Notes under the pieces: model-generated | The model's input: the letters and a program-made list of their open reading frames with translations, nothing else | Database searches by the model: none | Told to the model about the DNA's origin: nothing | Part shown: piece after piece, positions 45,243 through 57,232 of the stretch | Layout: the number at the start of each line of letters is the position of its first letter | Position numbering within the stretch: the stretch's first letter is position 1 | Program-made: the position numbers and the translations under genes | Assembly (NCBI GenBank): GCA_030998015.1 | Contig: JARWMV010000249.1 | Span: 372,001-436,000, forward strand | DNA: 64,000 nt | Direction: 5' to 3' | From: Ceratorhiza oryzae-sativae | Lineage: Eukaryota > Basidiomycota > Agaricomycetes > Cantharellales > Ceratobasidiaceae

Positions 45243-47627
45243 GTTCATGGCTCATCCAAAGACTTGAGAACTCACTGAGGGTGAGCAAGGTGGTATAGTT
45301 GCTCTACAGAAGCATGGCTTGAAGCTGGAAGAAATTGCTGAAGAAATGGGTGGTCTTGACATCAGCACTGTCTCAAGAACTGTAGAGCATGCACAACATC
45401 ATCATACTGTTGCATCTCTTCCTTGCACTGGCTGGCTGAGTACCATCACTCCCCACATTGAACAAGCTGTTCTTTGCAAGATCAAGGCACATTGCTTCAG
45501 CCCTTATGGTGTCATCACAAAAGATCTAGGCTGTGTGACAGAGCATCAAGTTTGTACAGTTGCTACTCAACATGGCTACAAGCAACTGGTGGCAGTTGAA
45601 AAGCCATTTATTCCCCCTCCAACCATGCCTAAGCATCTTACATGTGTTATGGATCACTAACATATTTCTATTATTTTAGTCTGCTCTGCCAACCTCAAGC
45701 AATGCCTCTGTAATTTTTCTTGAAATTAAATGAATTTGTATGCATCTGAAATTGTACTATTTGTGTTCCATTAAATAGTACAAAATCTCCTCTTTCCAAC
45801 GCATATTTTATCGTGATTTTATCTTAAGAACTCAGAAAGATACAGAGGTTGCGATATTTCCTCTTATCGGGAGATATTGATTACAACATCGCACTGCTCA
45901 TATCTCGGCAACCGCTTACGCTATCAAAGCGATCTTATGCTCTATCGATAGCCAATCTTCGGCAGTATCTGCTGCCCGAAGATCGTCGCGATCCACCGGA
46001 TCCTCGTGCCGGAATGGCCTGAAGATCATTAGAATCTTACTGGACCATCAATCAAGATCTAATGACTCCAGTGAGTCAGGAGAGCTTCCCAAATTGATCC
46101 AGAAGCTTCTCTGACTCACTTTATGACTCACTGAGATGTAGCCTCTGTTCATTACATGTATATACTATGATAATATATCTACAAGCCAATAGCAGGTCTC
46201 AGATGCATCAATGCCTTCAATCCACACCCTGTCTTTACTCTTTTATCCTATACTGGGCTAGGGTGTACCCCAAGTATAGCAGTACCCTCTTTTGATGATC
46301 GCACTGGCATGCATGTATCTATTTGGCTCTGGAATGCCCTCCTCAGGGTATAAAAGGACCTCCTCTGAGGCCCTTCCAGACCACCTTCCCTCCTCTACTC
46401 AACCCAGACTGGTTATTGGTTTCTTTTCTCTTTCTATTTTCTCTGGTCTGCATGTGATTTCTTATATAACTAGTACTGAGGAATAAAGTACCATATTAGT
46501 TATATACTGTCTGATTCATTGTATCTTATATACAGAGATATATAAGGATACAATATTGCCTGATTGAGCATGACATTAAGTACCAGCTATTAGAGGAAAT
46601 CTAAGTACCTGTAGCTGAGGAAGTACATGCATTAGGCAGCCCACCATCCATCCTACAAGTTATCGCTTAAGTCTAGTATTAAGATTAGTATCAGTTAGTC
46701 CAAGCGACTAGGGCTGAACTACATTTAAGATATTTAAGGGAACCTGACCATAGTAGTCTTGCTCTTTATACCTATAAATTAGTCAGTTTACACTGTGAAA
46801 GATTAAGACTACCTTGAGTGTTACTTGATTGCATTGCAACTACTTTGAGCCTTCTTACTCTAGTCTAAGAAGTATTGAGTACGATTAGTGTATACTAACA
46901 TATCTACATTTGCTTAAGCTCTAGATATTCAAGTGTACCCTGACCTGTAACAACATGGGCTATAGAGAACACTGGGAGAAACTGGACCTACATTCTTTGG
47001 ACAGATGAATTACAGATGCAGACTGGGGAGAGGAAGGGGAACCAGTTTGTCACACACAAGGCAGACAGAAAGTTTTCGCCTGACTGCATCACACCTATTT
47101 TTCACAGTGGTCACCAATCATTCATGGCATAGGGATGTGTGGCTCATGGGTGGAAAGGGCCACTGATTTGGCTTGATACTTTGCAGAAACCCAGTGCTAA
47201 AGGGGGGAAATCAACTGGCCAGGGCTTGAACAACAAAGCTTATACTTGTCAAGTCATCAACAGACCCCTGAAAGCTGCAGTAGCTGCTCTAGAGGCTCAG
47301 CATGGTCACCAGATACTGGTTGTAGAAGATGGGGCGCCAGTGCACCAAGGCAAGTTGGGTGAGGAGGCTTGTGAGGCAGCAGGGATTTGGCACTTGACAC
47401 ACCCACCAAGTTCCCCTGACCTGAATCCCATTGAACCAATCTGGCATCTTCTCAAGGAGCATGTTTACAAGACCCCTGGTGCCTGTACTAGCCTTAGTAA
47501 ACTCTGGGAGGTCACACAACAAGTCTGGAATGAGATAACTATTGACAAGATCAATAAGCACACTGGTCAGATGGAGGCTTGGGTTGCCGCTGTCAAGGAA
47601 GTGGAGGGATATCACACCAGGTTTTGA
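45243..47627 (+). pseudogene. Tc1-b transposase, interrupted by LTR E and by stop codons
   Basis: From ATG 45243 a DNA-binding half (KLEEIAEEMGGLDISTVSRT, helix-turn-helix) runs to the LTR E insertion at 45645. The frame resumes after ACATG at 46953 with ILWTDELQ (first Asp), then VVEDGAPVH (second Asp) and SPDLNPIEPIW (catalytic Glu), ending TGA at 47627. All three catalytic residues survive. Broken by a TGA near 45261, a TAG near 47132 (FMA-stop-GC, where Trp is expected) and the LTR. Confidence 0.85.
45645..46952 (+). mobile_element. Solo LTR E of the 1.31-kb family
   Basis: 1308 bp, perfect 5-bp duplication ACATG (45640-45644, 46953-46957). CpG-rich like copy A, so a young insertion. Confidence 0.95.
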
Positions 47628-47775
47628 ATACTTCTTATGACTATAATAGCTGATTCCAAACACTGTATACTTATCTAATTAATATTTGTCTGTGTTCTGG
47701 GTAGTTTCAAGCCAGTCAAGAGGCAGGTGTGCAATCACATGGAAAAATTTGCAATACTTTTTTAATTGGCTAGTA

Positions 47776-48760
47776 CATCCTTACCACAGGGCATGAGTCA
47801 GGCTGTTCTGCAGCCCACAGTATTTGCTGGTCATGTGAGGTGCCTAGCCACTAATCAACAGTGGTGAGAACTCATGTCATTGTTTACAACCATTATGTGC
47901 TCTTAGGGTTGTTGTGGCTCCAAATCTTATAGAGCTGTGGAAGGTCCTAGGCTCATGTGATGATTCACTAAGTGCCAAGCTCACATTGTAGCTCACTCCT
48001 CACTGTTATTCCCTGCACAGATGGCCATAATGTAACAAGGGAATTAAGCTATGGTTTATAGCATTTTATCTCAAGTTAAACAAGCTATAAACAAGGTCAC
48101 ATGACCTCAGCACTTACCATGGTTATCTAACTCACTCCTGCAATTCTCTCCATTGTAACTTGGAGTGAGGAGCAAGTTATCACATGACCTCAGTGCTTAA
48201 ATCACATGACCCTTGGTCCTTGTGTGGCTCCATAAGATTTGGAGCTACAACAACCCTAAAAGCAACTTACTCAATACTTGTTGACACCACATGTGACCCA
48301 TAAAATACTGTGGACTGTGGAACAATCTGACTACTACCTTTGAGGGTATATAACTCATCAAAAGCAAGACTGTGGACCTCAGCTTGCATTATCTTATCAA
48401 CCACAGGGACCATCTGTACATACTACATAAATGCAATCAATATACATTGCAAATCACCACTGACAACATAGCCACTACTTCAGGAATCAACAGAGACAAG
48501 GAGACAGAGGGGTCTTGACACTCACTCCTCATTACAATGGAGAGATTTGGTGGAGTAAGTTGGTAAGCACCAAGATAAGGCCAAGGTCACATGACAACTT
48601 GCTCCTTGCTCCTCATTACAATGGAGAGATTTTAGAGGAGCAAGCTGGTTAGCACCAAGGTCATGTGACCTTTTTTGTAGCTTGTTTGGCTTGGGAGAAA
48701 ATGCTACAAACAATAGATTAATTCCCTTGTTCTGTTGTGACTGTTGTGCAGGTCATGACA
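47776..48760. repeat. Decayed chromovirus-type LTR pieces in both orientations
   Basis: 47776-48040 (+) has GGCTCCAAATCTTATAGAGC, as in the chromovirus LTR; about 48045-48430 (-) contains the complement (CATAAGATTTGGAGCTAC) and GATAAG...; about 48510-48760 (+) has ATTACAATGGAGAGATTT repeats. Sites that are CACGTG in the young element appear as CACATG or CATGTG. Short repeats CTCACTCCTCA persist. Confidence 0.6.
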
Positions 48761-49345
48761 CAAGCCATCTCAGGCCCCACTTACCTCTGCTTTACATATT
48801 GCCCATGACACCACATGTGTATTTATTTTGTAATCACAATGATATGCCATTGATCAGTAGTAAGTACATTATGTATATTTGTTTCATGGGATAATGAACC
48901 ACTGGAATCAAGGCAAGAGCATGGAGACAAGATTCATTACTCAATTAAGGGTGTCCCAAGTCCTTGTATGAAATTGATACTGTGCTGCTATAGTGATTTT
49001 AACAATGACTAACAAACATGAGGTGGTGGGTGCAAAATTAGGAACACACATGAACAGGATGATGGTCCCAGCACAGCCGTGCTCCCACAAACAACCCATA
49101 GAAAGGAATCAATGTGAGGAGGGACTGGGGAGGAGTCCAAATTCAAAGGTCAAAATCACTCCATATTCAATAGCAACCACCTTGAGATGCGAATATCGTC
49201 AAGATTTGCTAGTAATTGCTATTAGGTCAACTGGAATACACAGATTATGTCTACATAATAATTATCATACAAGGAATAGATGCATTAAGCGCCTTGTTGA
49301 CTGTCAGCAGAAACCCAATCGGCACAAGGTTCCTACATACCTGCG
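48761..49345. other. Transition from repeats to gene space; nothing recognised
   Basis: No motif-bearing ORF, repeat or RNA gene that I can support. CpG becomes normal from about 49180 rightwards. Confidence 0.4.
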
Positions 49346-50336
49346 CTATGAAATCGTTCCAGATCGTTGGGAGATATGTGTTTTGACGTAGTGTATGAGA
49401 TCCTCGACCCGCACGAATCGTAACCACTTGTCCGTATCCCCCCCGTCATCCTGATCCCAGAGCAGTTTGGTTGGTTGATTACCACGATAAATCGCTGTAG
49501 TACACTGGTATGATTCTTCAACCAAGACGCCTGAGCGCAATACTCCCGTATTCGCCCTAAACAGTCGGAATTCCCATCCATGAAGTGGTTCTCCATCAAC
49601 GCGGATAACCCGCTTGGGTATATCACATTCGATACGAGCAAAATCGAAACCTATTGGCTGCCCCAGTGCTTTCGTGTATGATTCTTTCAGAGTCCAGAGG
49701 ATGTATAGCCGACGGAGCTTTACTTCGTCTGCATGATCAGGAGTAAGAAAAGACATTTCGAGGGGTGTGAGCTATCCAAATGTTAGCGCAAGCGACGTGG
49801 CAAAGAGGAAACATGGGTCAACTTTGTGTATTAGCGATTCAATGTAGTCATCGACAGACATGCCAGGGACTGCAGATATTCGCATAGCGTCGATACCTGG
49901 GAACGAATCTGGAGGTGAGCAACCCGAAATCAACGATAGCCTATACTGACCGATGTTCCAAACCTTGTGCTTGGGACCTATGGCACACGCCATTCCAACG
50001 ATGTTGTGAGTATGGGTAATGTTGTAACCAATCGTTTTTTGATCGTTTCCATGATCCTCGGCGAGGTGAGCTTTGCCAGACCAATAAACTCAATCCATGG
50101 GTATGCTCACAATGTACGGTTTCCCAAACTTGGTTTCCTTCAACGACCAAGATGTTCGCGGAGCTTTTCGCTGATCCATGAGGACGTAGGGTATAAGGCG
50201 ACCAACCAAGGACTCTGTGAGACGTGTAAGCCCAATCAACCAAAGAAACAAGGAAATGCGCACTCCAAGCCTCATCGGGATCGGGTATTGAAATTATCTT
50301 TTCATAAGATTTGGAATCGAGGACCCGAAGGCACAT
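49346..50336 (-). CDS. 4'-Phosphopantetheinyl transferase (Sfp/Lys5 type), five exons
   Basis: Transfers phosphopantetheine from CoA to carrier-protein serines (aminoadipate reductase, PKS/NRPS or fatty-acid carrier domains), in the cytosol. Exons on the minus strand: 50336-50264, 50214-50111, 50056-49951, 49896-49823, 49771-49346; the introns of 49, 54, 54 and 51 bases keep frame, giving 260 residues. Motifs in order: WKSLVGRLIPYVL, TKFGKPYI, YNITHTHNIVGMA, the Mg-binding IGIDAMR, and WTLKESYTKALG with the second acidic pair. The N-terminus is slightly short for the family, so an upstream exon is possible. It diverges from eIF5A. It is the first intact gene next to the transposon block. Confidence 0.88.
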
Positions 50337-50693
50337 GGAGAATTCCTAACGGGGAGTGAGGACACGACCAGGGAGTGAGGAGACTGAACACACGTCGGCA
50401 GTAGCCTGTCTACCAAGTGTAATGATCCAGGAGTGAAGCAGGGGCTCCTTTTCAGAGGTCCGGGTTGTTGTCATTAGGGTATATCGTTATGTTGGCAGTG
50501 GTGGCTGGTGAGGAGGAGTTCACGTGACTGGGGTGAATAAATCCGGCGATTTATGGAGTTGGTATCTTCTGATTGGCTGACGCCGATCAGTCTAAAAATT
50601 TGATCTGCTTCCGGATAAGAGCGTTCGAAGGCCTCGCACGCGGTGCTCTTGACCGTCACCTGTCTGCACCACACCCCAGCTTGCCCTGCCACC
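50337..50693. promoter_or_regulatory. Shared divergent promoter region (PPTase / eIF5A)
   Basis: Contains CACGTG (50521-50526), a CCAAT box on the minus strand (ATTGG, 50572-50576) and a pyrimidine-rich run near the eIF5A leader. No TATA box obvious. Confidence 0.4.
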
Positions 50694-51432
50694 AGTAAGC
50701 ATTTAGTGCCGGATTGTCTTGTTTTTGCTGGAACGCCATTAGTGTCCGACGACGAGCAACACAACCACCAGTTCGAGAGTGCCAATGCTGGCGCCTCGGC
50801 CACCTTCCCTATGCAATGCTCTGCGCTCCGCAAGAACGGCCATGTCGTGATCAAGGTGCGAGAGTCCGTGTGCATTTCATGTGGGGATGACCAACCCCGT
50901 GGCGCCAGGGGCGCCCATGCAAAATCGTGGACATGTCGACCTCCAAGACCGGTAAACACGGCCATGCCAAGGTCCACCTTGTTGCCATTGATGTACGCGA
51001 CTTTCTTTATCAAATAGGCTACTCAATCTCATACATGACATTTGGCAGATCTTTACTGGCAAGAAGCTCGTACGTACCGGAGACGTTCGATCAGCCAAAC
51101 GACTATACTGACAAGCCTTGCAGGAAGACATTTCGCCATCCACTCACAACATGGACGTTCCAAATGTCACTCGCACCGAATACCAACTTGCATGTAGCTC
51201 TACTAAACGTTGGGTGTGGTGCTAACATGCTTCTTAGGTTAACATCGATGAGGGGTTTTTGAATTTGATGACACAAGATGGAACGGCTAAAGACGATGTC
51301 AAGGTTCCGGAGGGTGATCTTGGAAAGCAAATCCAGGAGGACTTCGATGCCGGTAAGGACTTGCTGGTGACAATTGTCGCTGCAATGGGAGAGGAGCAGG
51401 CCATCTCTGTGAAGGAAGCGCCCAAGGCTTAA
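50694..51432 (+). CDS. eIF5A: Translation elongation factor eIF5A
   Basis: Hypusinated factor that helps ribosomes through Pro-rich and other stalling sequences. Exons: 50694 (the single A of the start codon), 50743-50855, 50909-50992, 51049-51069, 51124-51189, 51238-51432; 480 bases, 159 residues, the usual size. The hypusine loop is [12 protein letters not shown] (exon 3), with the Lys in TGK-HG as the modification site; GRPCKIVD precedes it, and [11 protein letters not shown] and GFLNLM mark the C-terminal OB domain. The start codon is divided A|TG by a 48-base intron (CCACCA^GTAAGC...CATTAG^TGTCC). Exon 4 is only 21 bases (IFTGKKL). The last intron (51190-51237) begins GC, not GT. Confidence is high because every splice restores conserved residues. 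Confidence 0.96.
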
Positions 51433-51751
51433 GGGTATGTCTGGTGAAGTTGTCCCGTTTCCGCATCATCAACTAAGCTTGATAGGCTCCCTGGTTTGCG
51501 GCGTTTCACACACTTGCAGATTTTGCTCTCATTATTGCATCGCATACCACTTGTACTCTTGTTCAGCTTGTCAATCCAATGAATCAAGTTGTAAACTGCT
51601 TCATGGGCAATGTGTGAAAGAAGGCTACCCCGGGTTAAGGGTGGGCCACGATTTGGAAATTGGATCAAAACTGCTCTGCTGAGCTAAGCGCTATAAACCG
51701 TTTGAGTGCTCTCCCCGACTGCCAATTCCGACTATATCTGGCCCGCCTACG
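51433..51751. other. Intergenic region eIF5A-Def1
   Basis: 3' untranslated sequence of eIF5A and the promoter of the next gene; no clear TATA box. Nothing else seen. Confidence 0.4.
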
Positions 51752-54670
51752 ATGTCGAATCTGCACGAAGAGACGAGCTCTAGCCTCGCGAAAAAGTATG
51801 GAGCCCAACTGTCGCAGCTGAAAGAGATGTTTTCCGACTGGAACGACGAAGATCTCCTGTCAGCGCTCCACGATACCCATGGCTCAGTCGACGTCGCCGT
51901 CGATCGCATCAGTCAAGGTGTGTCGAGCTCCTCTCGGCTCAACATCCACTAAGCGTTCACAGGGCAAGTGCAGCAGTGGGGTGCGGTGAACCGCAAGAAC
52001 AAGAAACCACAGACGGTTGGGCGCGATTCACCGCGCGGCGGGCGTGGACGCGGACGCGGCGCAGCCCGCGGAGGGCATCGTGGGGGGCCCTCGCAGCGTG
52101 GATCTCACTCGCGTATAACACCATCCGTGCCTCCAAATGGCACCGGCTCTGATGCGGCCCCAGCCCCAGTCGGTGATTCCGGCATAGCTCCCGAGGAATC
52201 TGCGTCGGGTCCCTCACAATCCCCCGCGCCGGAACCTAAGACAAACGGCACGCAACCACCGAGCAAACTGCCCGCGAAAAGTAATGGCACCGCTGCACTT
52301 CACGCACCTGTCCCACCAGCCTCCTCACCGGCACCCGCCGCGCCGCCAGTCAAGTCTTGGGCGTCCTTGCTAAAACCTAAACCCACACCTGTGCCCGCGC
52401 CTGCGCCTGTATCCGCACCCGCGCCCACTCCAGCCACGAAACAGCCTTCCCTCGCCACTGCCACGCAGCCGCCTGTGGCACAACCCGAAACCCCACCACC
52501 GGCTGAGTCGCTCACGACAGAACATCTGGACGATACTGTGCCCGCACAACCCGCGGCAGACTCCGAACCTACCGTCCAAGAAGTGCCTCTTGAATCAGAA
52601 CCTGTGCCAGAACTCACGTCGGAGCCGTCGTCAGAGCTTGCTGCACACATTCCTCTTGCTGAACAGGCGCCGCCCACTCAGACTGCCCCCGATCCAGAAC
52701 CCACAAAAGCCGAACCGCCCAAACCCGTTCAGTTAGCCGCGTCCCCTGCACCCACTCTTCCTCTCAATGCTCCTCCAGGGCTAAATCTCGTCGCACAGCA
52801 AACACCCACGAATGATCCTTCGCAGGCCATTCCATCGCCCGTCGGCATCCCACGTCAACCCGCTCCAGCAGTAACACAAAAAGCTGCCATCCAGCATCGT
52901 CCAAGCGCTCGATATCCAAAATCTGACCAGGCCGTTGTCATGCCCAGCGGCTTTGGTGATCTCGTGACTGGAATGGGTGGCCTGAGCTTTGGTCAATTCG
53001 GTGATCCTGAGACTGGGACAGAAGACTCTCAAATTCCGTACGTTCCTGCTTGAATTGCCCACGCGCCAACTGACTTTGAGTAGGCCCGAAAGCTCTCATA
53101 CTCAGGCCCAGGCGCCAGCATCAGCTACCATCTCGAGCGAAGCACCAGTGCCAACCCAGGCAGCAACCATTCAAGCTCAGCCGCAAGAGGCCCCCTCTGT
53201 TCCGCCTCACCTGAATATTTCTGATCAACTCCCTCAAGCCCAAGATACAAACACCATGCCACAAACGCAACACTCCCAGACACCCTTGCTGTCCCATCAC
53301 TTGTCACAACAACCACAGCAACCCTTGGCCGGCGGGCAATCTCATTTCTCGCCTCCGGTTCAATCGCAACCTACTCCGCAGTCCCATTTTCCAGCGCAAA
53401 TCCAACAACACCTGCCTCAACACCAGCCGGTTGCTTCTACCCAATCTCCTCACATTCAAAATGCCCCACAACAGGAGCAACAACAGCCACTGCACGCCTC
53501 GCATCTCGTCCATACTCAAGTGCACGAGCCATTCCCTCAGCATGCGTTATCGGGCGTGAACCTCTACCAGCAGCCCTCTCAAAGCCCGTACGGACAACAA
53601 CCGCAACCGCAACAGCAGACTCAGCAGGCCCAACAGCTTCATCCTGGTTTGCGTCAGTCCCACCTCGCGCCACAGCAACAGCACATCTCCCCGCCTGCCC
53701 AACAATCCCAACAGCCTATTCTTGGCGCCAGCCTTGCTTCTCATTATCAGCAGCCTCACTTGGAAATCGGAGTGGGCTCGGAGTATGGCGCATTTGGGAA
53801 CTTGGCACAAGCTGCGGCGGGAAATTTTGGCGGCGGGCCGGAGAGATATGGCTATGATAACCCACATTCGGTGCGCGAGAAATCTGTGCCTTTTATTTAT
53901 CTATTCAGTGCTCATCTCAAAGACAGCACCAGGGTGGATTCTACGAATCGCCCTATGGCGTACCGGCTCGTGGGGTGGCCACCTCGGATGACATCAATAA
54001 AGGCTCACCGCACCAACAACAATCGGCCGCTCTTCCTCAAAACCCTGCTTCATCGCAACAACAGCCTCAGCAGCCCAGCCAATCTGGACAGCAGCAGCCG
54101 TACTCGGGGATAACACCCATGCCCTACTTCTATCCCCCTTACTACCAAAATCAGTACTTTGGTCAGCCCTCACCGAACTACGGCCAGCCGTTTGTCAAGT
54201 ACCCACCAATGTACCCGCAGCAGTCGCAGCAACAGTCGCAGCAGCAACCTCAGCAAGGCCAGCAACAGCCACAGCAACAAGCCCCTCAGGCGAAAGCCTC
54301 TGGCTCCCTGTATGACGATCAGTACTCTCAAGGCGGGTACCAACCACAGCAACAACCAACAGTCGGCTCGGACTATGCCAAGACCCAACAACAGCAGTTT
54401 GGGGCCCAAGGCGCAGGGCTGCAAAGCTTGCTCGGTGGTCAAGGACGTGCACCTGTTGCTTCGGATATGGGGCTGAAGGGATACAGCGCCACGGCCGACA
54501 AGTCGCGAGTCGGACAACAACAGCCACCATATTACACAGGCTCTATGCGCTACCCCCCGCATCCGTCCCACCAGCAGGGCTACCAGCAGCAGCAACCGGA
54601 CAGCAACTACTACTCGTACGCTGGTCGACAGCCTCAACAACCCAGCCAGAGCTACGGACAATGGCAGTAA
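51752..54670 (+). CDS. DEF1: Def1-like RNA polymerase II degradation factor (CUE domain, Pro- and Gln-rich)
   Basis: Exons 51752-51917, 51963-53037, 53084-53870 and 53927-54670 join in frame to 923 residues. Residues ~20-56 form a CUE domain (LKEMFSDWNDEDLLSALHDT ... AVDRIS) followed by QWGAVNRKNKK, the arrangement of yeast Def1, which recruits elongin-cullin ligase to stalled, ubiquitinated RNA polymerase II. An RGG-like patch follows (RGGRGRGRGAARGG, around residue 80), then about 300 residues rich in Pro/Ala/Ser/Glu and a long Gln/Pro/Tyr-rich tail, as in Def1, whose Q-rich tail is trimmed by the proteasome on activation. Introns are 45, 46 and 56 bases. The assignment rests on the CUE domain and composition; another CUE/Q-rich protein is the alternative. 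Confidence 0.85.
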
Positions 54671-54952
54671 ACGATCTGGTCGTTTGAAAACGTAAGGAGA
54701 ATCTTTGAGCGATCTGTGTGTGCTTGTGTTGTGTGTTTGTGTTGTGTCTGCAACTCGATTTGTGCTTCTATGTCTTGCTGTGTACGATCCTATGCCTAGG
54801 TTGACTGGAATATGATATGAAATGGGCCGCAGCTGTCTATTCGTTGCAAGCCAGGGTGTTGTGTGGGCCGAGGGAGCCGCTGGGCTGTTGGGCGGGTGGG
54901 CTGTGCTGCTTACTTAAGGGGGTGTCGAGTGCAGTCGACCCCCTGTACCGCG
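54671..54952. other. Def1 3' region and phosphatase promoter
   Basis: TG-repeat-like stretch (GTGTGTGCTTGTGTTGTGTG near 54715). No gene. Confidence 0.4.
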
Positions 54953-57232
54953 ATGCCGCACCTGCGCCTGGGGTCGGAGCTCGACATCCCACCCGACCTG
55001 CTCGACACCCAGCTGCGCGACGAGTGGGCGACCCTCAAGGCGCTCGGCGACTCGGTCCGCAACAACCTGCGCCTGCGCCCCATCGCCGCCGCCGACGAGG
55101 ACGATGGCGAGATCGACCGCCCCGAGTTTCTGAGCCCAACCGCGCCCCACCCCGCCGGCGCGCCGTCGCTGGCTGCTGCGCTGGCGGGCGTCCCAGCCAG
55201 GGTGAGTCACACGCCGGAGCACTGCCCTGCCGCTTACCCATCGAGCAGACCAGACCACCCACGCGCGCGCCCCCCGCGCCCCGGCCGCTCGACCTCGACG
55301 GGCTGCTCGCCATGACGAGTGCGCTCCGGATCGACACCCGTGCGCCCGAGGCGTTCGCCGAGCTCCACGTCCCTGGCAGCATCAACTGCTTTTTCTTGAC
55401 GCTCAAGCTCAAGCGGCTATGCAAACCCGGTGCACTCGCCAGCATTGCCGGCATCCAGCCATTCATCACGTCGGACGCCGGTCGCGCATCCTGGGACGCA
55501 CTTATGACTCGCTGGGACGGCTCTGTCGTCGTCTACGAACATGAAATGGAAGCCGGAGAAAACGACGTACGGAGCACGCCAGCCCCCGGCGCGGGCACAG
55601 CATGGTCACTGCTCACCATAATAGCACAGCTGCCCGAGTGCCGGTCCACGTACTACCTCGCCGGTGGTCTCGCCGCCGTTGCTGCAGACCCCCGCCTCGT
55701 GCGCAGCCCAGCCGAGCCCACCGACTCGGTGCCCACGCTTATGAACAAGCCCTCTGCGCTCGGCGGACGCTTCGAACTGCTCACCAGCTCGCCCGACAGC
55801 ACAACCCAGTCACTTCCCGAGCTAGACCCGTCAGACCGTCCCGCACGCAAAGACTCGTCCTCGTCCAGTCTCCAGTCCGGCTACCTCTCCCCCCCGGCCC
55901 GTGCGCTCTCGCCAGGGAGCCCGGCCCGTAGCCCGCGCCCTGTCCTCTCGCCCTCGCGCAGCCCAAGTCTGACCGACCACTCGCCCTCCCCATCACCCTC
56001 GGCCACGACGTTTCCCTTGCGCCCGCGCACTGGAGCGCCCAAACTCAAACGTCTCGATACAAAATCAACCGAACGACTGTCCCCTGGCTTGGTCATTGAC
56101 AGCGCCGTGGACCCTTCTCCCCCTCCGCCACCCAAGCTCCAGCTGCACACCGTGACCACCCGCCCAACCGCAATCAAGGCCGCGACGATCCCGCTCCGCC
56201 CACTAAACCTGCATCCACCCACATCTCCATCTTACCTCGCCACTTCACCTACCTCGCCCGGGTTCCCTCGCTCCTCATCACCCCGTTCACCGGTGCCTCC
56301 CACCCCCGGGACGATTCGAGCATTCCCGTCGTCTATTCCCACACCGACGCCTGGTCATGTGAGCTCACCACACGACTTTGAAGTCAGCACAATTCTACCT
56401 GGGTTTTTATTCTTGGGCCCTGAACCAGCTACTATGGAACACGTACGCGAGCTGGAGCGCCTAGGAGTCAGGCGTATTGTCAGCGTCGCAATTGAATGCG
56501 ATGACGATCAAGGATTAGGCCTGCGGGGCAGGTTCGAAAAATATTTCCGAATACCCATGAGGGACACCGTGGAGGAGGAAAACGTAGGACGAGGCGCACA
56601 AGATGTCTGCGCCTTCCTAGGTATGTTTCAAACTATTACTTCTTGAGCGCTAGCTAAGTGGATTTACGTGTTTTTTTTGTTTTGTTTTTTTTTTTTTTTT
56701 GACAGACGACGCTCGTTTACACTCATCTCCTACCTATGTTCACTGTAAAGCTGGCAAATCCCGCTCAGTCACGATGGTCATGGCCTACCTTATCCACGCT
56801 AACCACTGGCCACTCTGGCGCGCCTACCAGTTCGTCCTGGAACGTCGACGCGAAATTAGTCCTAACATTGGGTTTGTCTCGGAACTGATGAATTTCGAGG
56901 AGCGCGAGCTGGGAACCAAATCCATTGGCGTGCTCTCGGAGCATGATGATCCACCCGACATTTCAAACGGCGCGGCTGGTGGCGGGGCTTCCACCGGCAA
57001 AGCGGGCAATTTTGGCCACCTTGCCAACGCCCGCAGAGGGGGACAGCTTCGTGAAAGCCTGCCGCCGGCATTTACGGCGCCTCAGCAACCAGACGATCTA
57101 GGGACTAGTGCCGAGATGGAAGTGAGAGACAGTACTGGGCGATACAGGCACGCCCGCCGTGTGCCTGTTGATGAGAGCACCCTTCAGCCAGGACGCAGAG
57201 TCAGCAAAGCAGGACTTGAGGGCACTCGGTAG
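54953..57232 (+). CDS. Dual-specificity protein phosphatase with N-terminal rhodanese-like domain
   Basis: Exons 54953-55201, 55249-56620 and 56706-57232 (introns 47 and 85 bases) encode 715 residues. Residues ~100-220 resemble a rhodanese/CDC25-like module (LDLDGLLAM ... IDTRAPEAFAELHVPGSINC), which in MAP kinase phosphatases docks the kinase. A Ser/Pro-rich linker of about 240 residues follows. The C-terminal catalytic domain starts near FEVSTILPGFLFLGPEPAT and has the general-acid Asp in IPMRDTVEE and the signature loop HCKAGKSRS (HCx5RS) just after intron 2, with AYLI and NIGFVSEL completing it. This is the domain order of MAPK phosphatases; the substrate is inferred. Intron 2 ends in a long T-run (about 56671-56700). 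Confidence 0.9.

Larger units (their letters stand above)
45177..47773 (+). mobile_element. Tc1-like transposon (Tc1-b), split by solo LTR E
   Basis: Ends CTAGCTGATTAAAAAAGTAT and its complement, flanked by TA (45175-45176, 47774-47775). Without LTR E the element is about 1.28 kb. Confidence 0.88.

Noticed and set aside
48993..49391. 132-codon plus-strand ORF at the edge of gene space.
   Set aside because: No motif, and its end overlaps the well-supported phosphopantetheinyl transferase on the other strand.
52300..54660. Several long ORFs in other frames over the Def1-like gene.
   Set aside because: They are by-products of the Pro- and Gln-rich codon repeats; only the spliced plus-strand frame has a domain and consistent introns.
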